Assembly (NCBI GenBank): GCA_039105265.1
Contig: JAPFFF010000044.1
Location: 62,001 to 126,000, forward strand
DNA from: Tritrichomonas musculus
Taxonomy: Eukaryota; Parabasalia; Tritrichomonadida; Tritrichomonadidae
Reading direction: 5' to 3'
DNA: 64,000 nt
Part shown: in pieces, positions 10,211-20,000 of the stretch
Layout: the number at the start of each line of letters is the position of its first letter
Position numbering within the stretch: the first letter of the stretch is position 1
Program-made: the position numbers and the translations under genes
The notes under the pieces: generated by a model
Databases searched by the model: none
Seen by the model: only the letters and a program-made list of their open reading frames with translations
What the model was told of the DNA's origin: nothing

Positions 10211-12304
10211 ATGAGAAAGCTCGAAATTGATATCAGCAAATATAAAGTTTTCAACAAAATAAAGTCAGGTGGTTTTGGTTCTGTTTTTTCTGTTCAAAAT
10301 ATAAATACCAAAGAAAATTATGCAGCAAAAGTTATTGAATTGACCGATAATGAAAGCAAAAAGTTGATAAACCGTGAAATTGGTATTATGACACGCATGG
10401 ATCATCCAACTATAATAAAATTTTATGGCTATTCTCTAAAAGATTTCGATGGAAAAGACAATGTTACTCTCTTTATGCAGTTAGCCTCAAAAGGTTCGCT
10501 TGCAGATCTTCTTAAAAAGGTGCAACAAGGCCTTGCAGATGATAATTATGACAATACAGCCCGTCAAAAGATTTTAATTGGAATTGCACGTGGAATGATG
10601 TATCTTCATCAACGTCATGCGATTCATCGTGACCTCAAGCCAGATAATATTTTACTTGACGAAGATTTGGAACCACATATCACCGATTTTGGCCTTTCAA
10701 AATTCGTCTCTTCTGGAGATACTACTAATCAAACACAAACGATGGGAACTTCTTTTTATATGGCTCCTGAAGTCATTGAAACTGATCAATATAATGGAAA
10801 GGCTGACGTTTATTCTTTTGGAATTCTAATGTACGAGGTTGTTACAGATATGTATCCATTTCCTGATTTTCAAAATAAGAAAATGTCGCTTTTCCGGCTT
10901 AATTCCAAAGTTATTAACGAAAACTACCGCCCTCAGTTTAAATCCCCAGTCAAAGAAAAAATACAGCAACTAATCGAGAAATGCTGGTCTCCAAATCCTA
11001 AAGAACGGCCAACATTTGAAGAAATTTATAACAGATTGTCACGAAACATTGAAGACTCGGTCTATAATGTATTCGAAGATGACCAGAGCCAATATTATCT
11101 CGATGATGTTGACACGGAAGCCATTTTAGACTATTTAGATAAAATTGAAAGTGACGATGAAGAAAGGTCAAAATTTGACCTCAATCAACTTTTCACCAAA
11201 ATAGAGAAACTAGAAAAATCGTGTTCAAAAATCGACCAATTATCTATTGAAAATGATAACATGAAGCAAATTATAAAAAATCTTAAAAAACAAAATGAAG
11301 AATTGCTCTCAAAAGTTGATCATTTATCCATTGAAAACTCTCAAATAAAGCAGCAATTGAATTGCACTAACACTAACACAGTTTCATCAACAAGCAAAAT
11401 CGTAGAAGTTCAAAATCAACCAATTGAAAAAGTTCAATTAAATTCTAATGAAAAGGTCACTTCACGTTCAGTAGAAATAAAAGATCAAAATGAAGATCCA
11501 TATGGAATAAAAGTTCATATCAAAATACTTCAAGCTAAAGATATATCAAAATTAAAGATGCTGAAAAAGCCAGATCCTTATGTGAAAGTGTGCTTGAAGA
11601 GCTCCTACAGCCCGGCCTGTAGGACAACATTTAACATGAGTACATTGAATCCTGTCTGGAACAAAGAGTTTGTTTTCTATACAAATGACCCGAATGATGT
11701 CTTGCTGATCAACATGTACAACTTTGATAATGACAAAAGATTGATGGATGAAGTTCGATTTCCAATCAATAGTCTCACTATCGGTGGTCCTTTGTGTAAA
11801 CAAGAACTTGATATTACACGCAAGAACAAGAGTGCAGGAAAACTTTTCTTTGAAGTTCAATCTTACAATTTTAAGCTGGATGTCAAGCCATTCTGCTCTT
11901 TTTCTGTAACAGGTGAAACTTTTATTAAAGAAAAATGTTACAGTTGCTACACTTGCAATTTGACTCCAGAAAATCAAATGGGAATTTGTGAGTCTTGCGC
12001 AAAAATTTGCCACAAAGGTCATAACATTTCTTTGGTTGATAATGATTATATTTTTTCTTATTGTGACTGCCCTGGAAAGTGCAAATGCTGCTGCTTGGCA
12101 GAGACAAGTGATCTTCCGTGCACTTCAATAGAATTTCAAGGAAAGCCAATTAACCAGCCAATGTATCATTGCAGCGATTGTGATAGCACAGGAGAATTGT
12201 TCATTTGCCAAAATTGTGCAATGAAATACCATCATGGACATAAAACTGAATACATTGGAATCGTTGAATCTAAAGTATGCCAAAATGGAAAAATCAAACA
12301 ATGA
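10211..12304 (+). CDS. protein kinase-coiled coil-C2-UBR-box fusion protein
   Basis: A 697-aa protein; the start chosen is the ATG at 10211 (MRKLEIDISKYK), since upstream codons contain no ATG. Residues 11-285 are a kinase with GGFGSV loop, Lys40, Glu56, HRDLKPDN (139-146), DFG (159-161) and APE: all catalytic residues present. Residues about 325-385 are coiled coil. Residues 431-550 are a C2 domain (YGIKVHIKILQAKDISKLK, KPDPYVKV, TLNPVWNKEFVF), a calcium or lipid-binding module. Residues 562-628 form a UBR-box-like zinc module (CYSC, CNL, GICESC, CHKGH, YCDC, KCKCC). A second, shorter Cys/His block (637-690) repeats the CxxC...CxxC...HHGH pattern. Likely a membrane-recruited signalling kinase with degron-like or zinc-dependent binding at the C terminus; the combination is unusual. 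Confidence 0.88.
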   Translation: MRKLEIDISKYKVFNKIKSGGFGSVFSVQNINTKENYAAKVIELTDNESKKLINREIGIMTRMDHPTIIKFYGYSLKDFDGKDNVTLFMQLASKGSLADLLKKVQQGLADDNYDNTARQKILIGIARGMMYLHQRHAIHRDLKPDNILLDEDLEPHITDFGLSKFVSSGDTTNQTQTMGTSFYMAPEVIETDQYNGKADVYSFGILMYEVVTDMYPFPDFQNKKMSLFRLNSKVINENYRPQFKSPVKEKIQQLIEKCWSPNPKERPTFEEIYNRLSRNIEDSVYNVFEDDQSQYYLDDVDTEAILDYLDKIESDDEERSKFDLNQLFTKIEKLEKSCSKIDQLSIENDNMKQIIKNLKKQNEELLSKVDHLSIENSQIKQQLNCTNTNTVSSTSKIVEVQNQPIEKVQLNSNEKVTSRSVEIKDQNEDPYGIKVHIKILQAKDISKLKMLKKPDPYVKVCLKSSYSPACRTTFNMSTLNPVWNKEFVFYTNDPNDVLLINMYNFDNDKRLMDEVRFPINSLTIGGPLCKQELDITRKNKSAGKLFFEVQSYNFKLDVKPFCSFSVTGETFIKEKCYSCYTCNLTPENQMGICESCAKICHKGHNISLVDNDYIFSYCDCPGKCKCCCLAETSDLPCTSIEFQGKPINQPMYHCSDCDSTGELFICQNCAMKYHHGHKTEYIGIVESKVCQNGKIKQ

Positions 12305-13535
12305 ATTCTCTAAATATAATATTGACATTTATATAAATTATTTAATTAAATCTTTTAATTGTTTGATTTTTGAATATAATATTGGAGAAATCTCTCAAAA
12401 ATACTGGATTTATGATTTTGGTGAAAAAAATTGGATTTATGATAAATCATATTATTCATAAAATCAAGTCAAATCATATTCTTATCAAAATATAATTCTT
12501 TCAAAATTCTTTAGACCCAAGGAACGCCCTAAATTTGACAATTATTCTAGGTTTGAATATTTTTATTGTTTAAAATTATTATGAAGTGAGAGAAATAAAG
12601 AGATCGATTCAAAAAATAATTAATTTCAATGGAAAACGATAAAAAAAATTTATTTTGAGAAAAAAAAAAAAATTAATTATGTTTTGAATCTGGGCTTTTC
12701 TGTCCACATAATTTTTGAAACAAGGCGTCACTTTTTATGGATAGAAAGCTGTTATTTTAATCGATAAACTCTCAAATAATTGAAATAAATGTCCATAACG
12801 AACATTTTTTGGACATTTTATATAATCATAAAAAATTTAGCATTTTTGATCGTCGATTCCTATTTTTTGAGCCACTTTATATTAATAAAACATTTCTAAG
12901 AGAATATTTTTAAGTATGATTATAATCATAAATATCCGGATATTTTGATTTATTTTTCTGAATATATCTCAAAAAATTGAGATATTTGGCTGCTACTTTA
13001 ATATCTGCTTTTATTCCATCTCCATCAAGAAAAATTCTACCGTACATGACCATTGATGAAAAATGGATCTTTCATGATTTCATTTACAATCTCAAGAAAT
13101 GAAGGCTTGTCTACTCGAAATTGCTGAATTCTTTTAATGAAAGTAAATTGCTTTGTATTCTGTATTCAAATGTATCGTGTTTGTTATAATTTCGTAAGCA
13201 ACATTTGAAAATGCAAAGAACATGACACCAATTCACTTTTATCGATTTTAATAATAATTCGGAAGTCGAAAAGAACGATACAATAATCAGCAGATATTTT
13301 ATTTGAATCTTGAATGTCATGCTTCCATATAAACAACATCATACATCTTGATTATAAAATGGAAATCATTTCTCTCATTGATCATTTGTTCTTGAAAAAT
13401 CACTTTTCATGTAGAAAGTATGAAAAGTTTGATAAATTTAATATAACAGATTCTTACCAGCATCATTCAAATGTAAGAAAAAAATCCAAAAACTTCTAAA
13501 TAATTATATTGTATTTAATTAAATTTGATATTTAT
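12305..13535. other. intergenic region with kinase relics
   Basis: No intact gene. Near 12510-12550 a short stretch reads FRPKERPKFDNYSRF, resembling the end of a kinase domain (NPKERPTFEEI), so it is probably a relic of a kinase 3' region. The larger relic at 12955-13290 is listed separately. Remaining sequence is AT-rich with nothing recognised. Confidence 0.4.
12955..13290 (-). pseudogene. collapsed relic of the Sel1-kinase gene
   Basis: Three segments align by eye with the neighbouring Sel1-kinase gene in the same strand and order: 12955-13055 with the Sel1 repeat DNA near 7270-7345, 13060-13130 with about 7915-8000 (kinase end: SFLEIVNEIMKE), and 13130-13225 with about 8050-8150 (kinase core: YVAYEIITD). 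The intervening kilobase is missing and there are many substitutions. It looks like a tandem duplicate that has lost most of its length. Not expected to be functional. Confidence 0.7.
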
Positions 13536-14639
13536 TTATAAAGTATCGAACTTTTCACCAGTCTTTACTTCATCTGAGTAAAGCTCTCTTGGCAGAATGT
13601 TTGGATATGCATGCCATTGCCTGATAGACATTGCACCTCTTCCTCCTGTCAAATTTCTGCAGGTTCCATTTTTATGTGTAAACTTTCCTTCAACTTGATC
13701 GAAAGCTAATGTTGCGACTGGATTGTCAGGAACTTTAAATGTCACACCCCATGTTCGCGCATTACAAACTTTGGCTCTTATTTCATAGATTCCATCTTCA
13801 ACTTCAATTTGGATGTTGTAAATTGCTGGGAAAAATCCATCTAATTCTCTTAAAAATGTCCAATCTTCATGATTTATTTCCATTTTGCCTTCTGGGTAAT
13901 ACTTTTCATTTTCAATATCATATATTGCAAAATCTTTCATTCCTAAACGCATATCGTACATTGATGAATGAATTTCATTGAATGCAAAAAATCCCCAATC
14001 TTCCCATCCACCAAGTTCTGCAGCTGATGAATCAACTGCAACATATCTTTCACGTTGTCCGAATCCTTTAACTTTGATAGTCTTTTTCTGATATGTAAAT
14101 TCGCCTTCAACAGAACCTGCCCAATTGTATCCATAAGTAACTGAATGTTGAGTAAGATATGATGGCTGATCTCGACCATACCAAAGTGGACATCCATATC
14201 CCTGATGTAATAAATCTGCTTTGAATTCTCCGTCAAGTGTATCAACAACGATGTGCCATTTGCCATCATCAAAGCATTCCACATTATATTGTTCGCCACA
14301 AGTAACAAAAACACTATGCTCCCTTTTTTCTATTGTAAGTGTTCCCTGCTGATTTCGATAAAACTTTTGAAAAATGCTTCCGGGAAAGTCTGCTACTTTA
14401 TATATCGAATTCTTAAGTTGCCTAATTTTTCCTTTTCCTTTCGAAAAACCAATCGTGACCAAGTCTATTTTTTCTAATGCTAAAGATAGAATTGAGCCTC
14501 CAATTGAGTATAGTTCTCCATCTTCACCTAGGACACTGAATTCAAAAAGCCAATCAAGAAAACCGCTTCTGACTTCTTCAACAACGCCATTTCTTGCTTC
14601 ATCAGAAAGAGTTACCTTTGGGTTCTTTATTTTAACCAT
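13536..14639 (-). CDS. CrtC/AttH-like (lipocalin-type fold) protein, function unknown
   Basis: A 367-aa protein from the ATG at 14639 (MVKIKNPKVTL). No signal peptide or membrane segment. It is rich in beta-strand-like sequence and has features I associate with the AttH/CrtC (DUF2804-like) lipocalin-type families: a glycine and aromatic-rich middle (HQGYGCPLWYGRDQPS, SVTYGYNWAGSVEGEF), then RYVAVDSSAAELGGWEDWGFF and a second beta-rich half ending near RQWHAYPNILPREL. Relatives in bacteria act on hydrophobic or carotenoid-like substrates, but I would not transfer that. Flanked by host genes in mixed orientation. Reading frame intact. Confidence 0.6.
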   Translation of the reverse strand: MVKIKNPKVTLSDEARNGVVEEVRSGFLDWLFEFSVLGEDGELYSIGGSILSLALEKIDLVTIGFSKGKGKIRQLKNSIYKVADFPGSIFQKFYRNQQGTLTIEKREHSVFVTCGEQYNVECFDDGKWHIVVDTLDGEFKADLLHQGYGCPLWYGRDQPSYLTQHSVTYGYNWAGSVEGEFTYQKKTIKVKGFGQRERYVAVDSSAAELGGWEDWGFFAFNEIHSSMYDMRLGMKDFAIYDIENEKYYPEGKMEINHEDWTFLRELDGFFPAIYNIQIEVEDGIYEIRAKVCNARTWGVTFKVPDNPVATLAFDQVEGKFTHKNGTCRNLTGGRGAMSIRQWHAYPNILPRELYSDEVKTGEKFDTL

Positions 14640-15116
14640 TATTATAATTATTTTTTTGGAATTAATATCACATCTTTCCAATTCGGTGAGATTTTTAATT
14701 CAATTTTTTATGAAAAAATTGAATTAATTTGAAATGAATTTCTTGCGACATAAAAAAAATATTTAATAAATTTCTTTTGAAGTTTGATATTATATTCAGA
14801 TATTTTATTCAGAATTTTATCTTTTCTTTCATTTTTTATATCCATCAAAAAGTTCTTGTTAATGTAATTTTGAATTCATTCAAAATTATTTGATGTAAAA
14901 AATGATTTATTCTAATCTTATACTTTTTTGAAATGAATCAACAACAAAAAATTAATGATCACCAAGTATAAAATCATTATTAAACTTTTTTGGTGGATGT
15001 CATTATTAAACTTTTCATTTCAGATAAAATGAAAACATTTTAAGAAATAAAAGATTTAAATTTCATTGAATGGTGAGTTTTATCAAACAATTTCTCTTTT
15101 TTGTTTTTTTAATTAG
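14640..15116. other. intergenic, nothing recognised
   Basis: About 480 bases of AT-rich DNA between two minus-strand genes. A short repeat, TCATTATTAAACTTTT, occurs twice near 14975-15020. No coding or RNA signal seen. Confidence 0.4.
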
Positions 15117-15698
15117 TTATGTTTTCCTATGAAACATCCGTGCCTCATACATAATTTCTGCTCTTCTTTCCATGATTGCAAGTTCCTCTCCTCTTTCGAA
15201 TGCTTCAAAAAACTTTCTTTGAGACTCCTCTTCGTTGGCTGCAATTTCTTCACGAAGTCTTTTTTCTGCCGTTTCTGCGTCTTTCCTTTGGCGAGAAAGT
15301 TCTTCATTGTATATTTTCATTCGTTCCTTTGTTTCAAAATTGTATCTTGAAAGCAAATCAGAGATGGCAGCACTGCTAAAATCAATTTTTGCTTTGAAAC
15401 GGTAGAACAAGCTGTTTCTTCTCTTGACTTCAGCCTTCCATTTCGTTTCAAGTTCTAAAAGGAATTGTTCTTGGTTTTCTTTTGATATTTGTGAAAAGCA
15501 GCATGAGACATATGACGTGCCGTCTGCTCTTTTGATGCAATAGAAACGGCATGGATGAACAATTTTGATTGAAATTTCTTTACCTGGAGCTTGATTTGAG
15601 AGAATGCCAAGAGAAATTTCTCGAAAATTGTTTTGAACAACGCAAAAATCTTCCAATACTTCTGAATTTTTTGCAATCATTGCATAAGTGAAATACAT
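15117..15698 (-). CDS. longin-domain, R-SNARE-like protein without membrane anchor (copy 1)
   Basis: A 193-aa protein. The ATG at 15698 (MYFTYAMIAKNSEVLEDF) matches the conserved start of VAMP7-type longin domains, so it is preferred over upstream codons. Residues 1-120 fit a longin fold (CVVQNNF, ILSNQ, FYCIKRADGTSYVSCC, FLLELETKWK). Residues 120-193 are charged coiled coil; the last part (FERGEELAIMERRAEIMYEA) resembles the second half of an R-SNARE motif including the central Arg (RGERLELL in VAMP7). The expected transmembrane tail is absent: the frame stops after FHRKT. Inferred role: vesicle fusion regulator or soluble SNARE-like inhibitor. A near-identical inverted copy is at 43983-44564; similarity continues about 200 bases upstream of the start. 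Confidence 0.72.
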   Translation of the reverse strand: MYFTYAMIAKNSEVLEDFCVVQNNFREISLGILSNQAPGKEISIKIVHPCRFYCIKRADGTSYVSCCFSQISKENQEQFLLELETKWKAEVKRRNSLFYRFKAKIDFSSAAISDLLSRYNFETKERMKIYNEELSRQRKDAETAEKRLREEIAANEEESQRKFFEAFERGEELAIMERRAEIMYEARMFHRKT

Positions 15699-16098
15699 CA
15701 AATAAAAAAGAATTGATATCACATTTCAAAAAAATTTATAAAATTTTTAATTCAATTTTAAAGTTTTTAAAATTTTCAAAATTTTATTTTAAATGAATGT
15801 TTTTGCAACTTTTTCAAAAGATTTTTATGTTTATCCAAATGAGTAAGTTTTATTTTTTATAAAATAATGTTAATTATATGTTTTTGAAAAAATTAATAAA
15901 CATATTTCAGATTGTTTAACATATTGGATCTGAAGATCACTTAATTTCAGAAATGTGCAAAAAAAGAGCAGGAAGCTATGATAGTTACACGCTTGGAAAA
16001 GATTGAAAATTGAAAGAAATTCAAAATTACAAATAAAAATTAAAAAAAATCTTAAAAATTTAATTTTTTACTAATTGATTAGTTAAATCTCAACTAAT
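15699..16098. other. intergenic, partly shared with the second longin locus
   Basis: 15699 to about 15900 is closely similar to the reverse complement of about 43785-43982, i.e. the upstream region of the other longin gene, including a conserved TTTATCCAAATGAGTAAG block. Such conservation marks a promoter or a recent duplication. From about 15900 to 16098 nothing is recognised. Confidence 0.6.
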
Positions 16099-16738
16099 TT
16101 ATTGGTTTGGCTCATGTTTGAGAGCATATTTGCTTTGTTGCTTTTCTGCCCAATCAGCTTTGAATTGCTCGATTTGATCTTCTGGAACATTGTGCCATTG
16201 TTCTTTTGATGTTGTTTTGCCATCTTTATCAGTGTTTAATTCAACTTCGTACCAGCGATCACCAAGCCTCCTTCTTGTTGTTTGATGAACAGAACCGTCG
16301 GCATCTGTTACTTTTTCACGATGTTCTTCAACCAAATTCTTTCCGTCAAAGTTTGATGAGCTTGTGTAATACATACTTGTGTATTGAACTCGATGTGGGC
16401 AGCTTTGAGGTGGTGGAGGTGGCTGATGATAATCTTGTTCTGGTTCATCACCACCATAATATCTCCTGTTTTCATCAACAACTCGTTGCTTGAATGCCGA
16501 TTGATCATTATGATCATGCCGTTGTAAAGTTCCAAGTTGGTGGACACGTTTACGGATATCTACATTATGGCATGGATCAATTCCAAATTCTTCTCTCAAC
16601 ACCTGATTGAGTCTGTTTGTGATTGCATCATTATAATTACGTCGTTGTTCAAGAACATCAGCCCTGCTTCTTGGCAAATAGGAATTTTACAAAGAAGTCA
16701 TCAAGTGGATCATAAAATGGATCGTCAAAGAAAAACAT
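16099..16738 (-). pseudogene. myeloid leukemia factor (MLF) family protein, one frameshift near the N terminus
   Basis: The C-terminal 192 codons form an MLF-like protein: SADVLEQRR-type helix, a polyproline run, then the family core (YTSSSNFDGKNLVEEHREK, DGSVHQTTRRRLGDRWYEVE, EQWHNVPEDQIEQFKADW). That frame has no ATG. In another frame an ATG at 16738-16736 starts MFFFDDPFYDPLDDFF, which is the typical MLF N terminus, and it runs into the main frame near 16680 only with a one-base shift. So the locus is a whole MLF gene with a single frameshift, by mutation or sequencing error. MLF proteins are small cytosolic/nuclear factors found in stress-related structures in other protists. Confidence 0.7.
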
Positions 16739-16855
16739 TTTATGAAAATGATATGAGTAAAAATATCCAAATAATCAATTGATTTTTTTTTGAATTAATA
16801 AATGGTCATATTTCTCAATTCTTCAGAATTTTTTTGAAAGACCGATATTTTAACA

Positions 16856-18323
16856 ATGAGGAATTCCGTTGGATGCTACCTTAATTCTCTTGGCGAACAA
16901 TCAGGAAGCCATATAGGCGGTTGTTCAATATGCCTGCTATGGTTTTGGCTTCATTCCAGTTCCAATTTATGATACATTCAGTTGGCCTAACATCAATTAC
17001 ATTATCAAACATGCAGAACTTCGTGTTTCATTTGTAATATCTACAAAAGTCAACAAATTACTCGAAAATGTAGGCGCAGACAGTCCCATTACGCATGTAA
17101 TAATCATTGATGTTGAAGATGAACCTTATGATTTCACCACAATACGAAAGTCCAACAACTTTACAGATTCTTTAAATTGTAATCAAAATTGGCCACAAAT
17201 TTCACCTCAACCGTCAACACCAGCCATTATAATGTACACCTCCGGAACCACTTGAAATCCAAAAGGATGCGTCATAACACACGCGAATTTCATCTCAACA
17301 GCAGCATCAATCTCTGTTTATGCTTATCCATTCAGTCGTGACGATAGGATGCTATCGTACTTGCCACATGCGCATGCATATGAGAGTGTGCAGCACGTTG
17401 TTGCATCGAAAGTCATTGGAAGAGTTGCCTTTTGCTCTGGAAAAATATCGCCCCTTACCGACGATAATTTGTGGTGTTACTCGAGTTTTTGAGAGGATTT
17501 GTAACGGTATTCAGAAAAAGTTAAGTGAACAACCGTTTTTTGTACGTGCACTTTTTAGTTCTGCTTATAATACCAAGTATTTTTTGACACATTATTTGAG
17601 AATAAGACATGTTCCAGTTTTTGATAGAATTTTCGATAGTATTTGTGAGGCTCTTGGTGGTTGTGTTCGACTTTTTGTATGCGGTGGAGCAGCTTTACCT
17701 GAAGAGATTCAACCATTCCTTCGTGTTTGCTGTCGAGCGTCCTTCCTCCAAGGTTACGGACTCACTGAGATTACATCTTCTGTGTGCGCGCAGACATCAA
17801 CAGACGTCCTCGATGGAAATTGCGGCGCCTTGCTTCCCTGGGCTGAAGTCAAACTGATAAGAGTAGATCAATGTGAAGCGAGTGAAATGTCAGGTGAACT
17901 TTTGGTCCGTGGGTCTTCGATTTTGGCGGTTTTTACAAAGATGAAGAAGCAACAAAAACGGTTTTTACAGAAGTTGAACAAGACAGGACAACTTGCGATG
18001 GTTGGAAGAAGGAAGGAGTTTGTTAAATTGTCCCAAGGTGAGTATATTTCGTTGCAGGAATTGTACGATTTTTACGAAACTGCTGACCACATCAAGCAGA
18101 TTTATATTCACGCTGGTTTGACAGGCAGGTTTTTGGCGGCAATCGTTGTGCCTGACGATAAAAGTGTCGGACGTGAAAATGTTTTGAGAGAAAAGCTGAT
18201 GAGAATAACTTGCTTGGATATGAAAGAATCAAGGATGTTTTCGTTACTGATGAAGAATTCACAACCGAAAATGGATTAATCACGCCTTCTTTTGAAATTG
18301 CAAAATATAATATCCAAAAGTAG
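16856..18323 (+). pseudogene. long-chain acyl-CoA synthetase (AMP-binding) pseudogene
   Basis: Fragments in several frames follow the order of an ACSL enzyme: NSVGCYLNSLGEQSG at the start, YGFGFIPVPIYDTFSWPNI, the AMP-binding signature TSGTT-stop-NPKG (TGA at 17253-17255 where Gly is expected), the frame changing before 17400, then FFVRALFSSAYNTKYF, GGAALPEEIQPFLR, GYGLTEITSS, and TGQLAMVGRRKEFVKLSQGEYI, ending at TAG 18321. Several stops and frameshifts make it a pseudogene. The family activates fatty acids to acyl-CoA at membranes. The sequence is still easily recognised, so the loss is fairly recent. Confidence 0.85.
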
Positions 18324-20000
18324 TATGGTGACGCCCTAAAGAAATTGAATTCAAAATAGATATAATAAAAAATAATTTTTTTATAACTCTTTTTCTATTT
18401 TGTATTTAAAGCAAATTCAATTCTAATTAATTCATATTTAAAAAAAAAAATTCTTTCACATTTTGTTTAGGTTAAAAACGATTTCATTTTACCATTAATT
18501 TTTGGTGGATGAATACAAATTTTTTTTTGGATGTGGTTTATGAAATCTCAATTCAATTTTCAATTACACAATCATTTTACCATTTATTTAGTCTTATTCA
18601 AAAGTACATCCAATAGTATCTAAATTGTGCCTTGAAATAATCTTCAATAGCTTTCATATTTTCTTAAAATTTAAGATTATTATAACTACACCCTAAATTT
18701 AGTTTCAATATTGAAATATTTAATTAAGGATCAATAAAATTTGCTTATTATGCTGAATTTAACACCAATTTTTCGATATATCTTTAAGTATTACTTATTA
18801 TTATACAACGAAGAAGCATCCAAGAATAAATTTCGAATATTTTAGAGTATTCATTATCTATATAAATTTTGGCTAAGTTAGAAAACTATAAACTTTTCCA
18901 ATATTATAATATTAAAAATTTTGCAGTTTTTAACTATTTATTTTTTCACAATTTTTATATATTATTATCTTTATTGAATACTTATTAAATTAAAACAATA
19001 AAACTCGAATCTTACTATTCTTTTTTTGAAGAAAAATACAATATTCATTATTCGTTATTTCCAAAAAATTCAATATTTTACAAAATATCGGTTTTAAGGT
19101 TAATCAGAGTAGATATTAATATATTAAAAAATATCATGAAATAAATATTAATATAACAATATATATTTTTAATAATTAATATTTATTCCAATATTTTAAT
19201 TATTTGTCACTTAGATTTTATTAAAATTAAGATATAAATGATATTTACTTTGTGAAAGTTTACAATTATTTCTTACAAATTAAAAAAACGGATATTATTT
19301 ATTAGAATATAATCAGAAATAAGTTTCCAAAGCATATTTTATTACGTTCTTCATATGATTTATAACGTTTTAAGCACATTTTGTCTGATGTTTAAACTCT
19401 TTTATTCACATGGTTTCTTCAAGTATTTAAATTCAATTTCAATTATTATTTTATAAAATTTAAGCAAATGTTTAATAAAATTTCAATAAATCGTTTAACC
19501 TAATTCCAAAAAAGTATTTTATTACATTCTTCCAATTTATTTTATCCAATTTAAAAAAAATATTTTTTAATCTAATTTTATTTATACATTAATCCAATTT
19601 CAATATTGTATTTAACGACATTTTCATCATTATTTATTCAATTTCCTATATCCTGCAATTTATTGGATTTCATTTTATTTATTTATCGAGTTTTAACAGC
19701 AATTTCACAAAATTCAGACAAACATTTTTTTTTACGTTTCAATTCGATGTTTATTTTATTTTATCATCTGTTTTAATAAAATATCTACAAATTATTTATG
19801 ATATTTCAACAAAAAATTAATCCAATTTTTATAAATTTTTTATGACATTCATTCCAAGACATTTATGACATTTCAATCTTTTTTTATTGGATTAAAAATC
19901 ACTTTATATTTATAAAATTTTATTGATGGTCTTTATTGGGTTGATTCATATATTTTTATTACATTTCAGCAAATATTTTGTGTAATTTCAATAAGAATTT
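18324..20000. other. gene-free AT-rich region with decaying satellite-like edge
   Basis: No coding sequence recognised. From about 19380 onward, phrases such as AAATTTAAGCAAATGTTTAAT and TTATTACATTTCAGCAAATAT recur at irregular spacing; they look like diverged versions of the 22-bp unit that forms the array after 20000. Confidence 0.5.

Noticed and set aside
13314-13499. Short plus-strand frame after the kinase relic
   Set aside because: No family resemblance, no conserved start context, AT-rich composition.
15900-16098. Possible short coding remnant (a SEMCKKRAGSYDSYTLGKD-like frame)
   Set aside because: Only about 20 residues before stops, with no second supporting segment.
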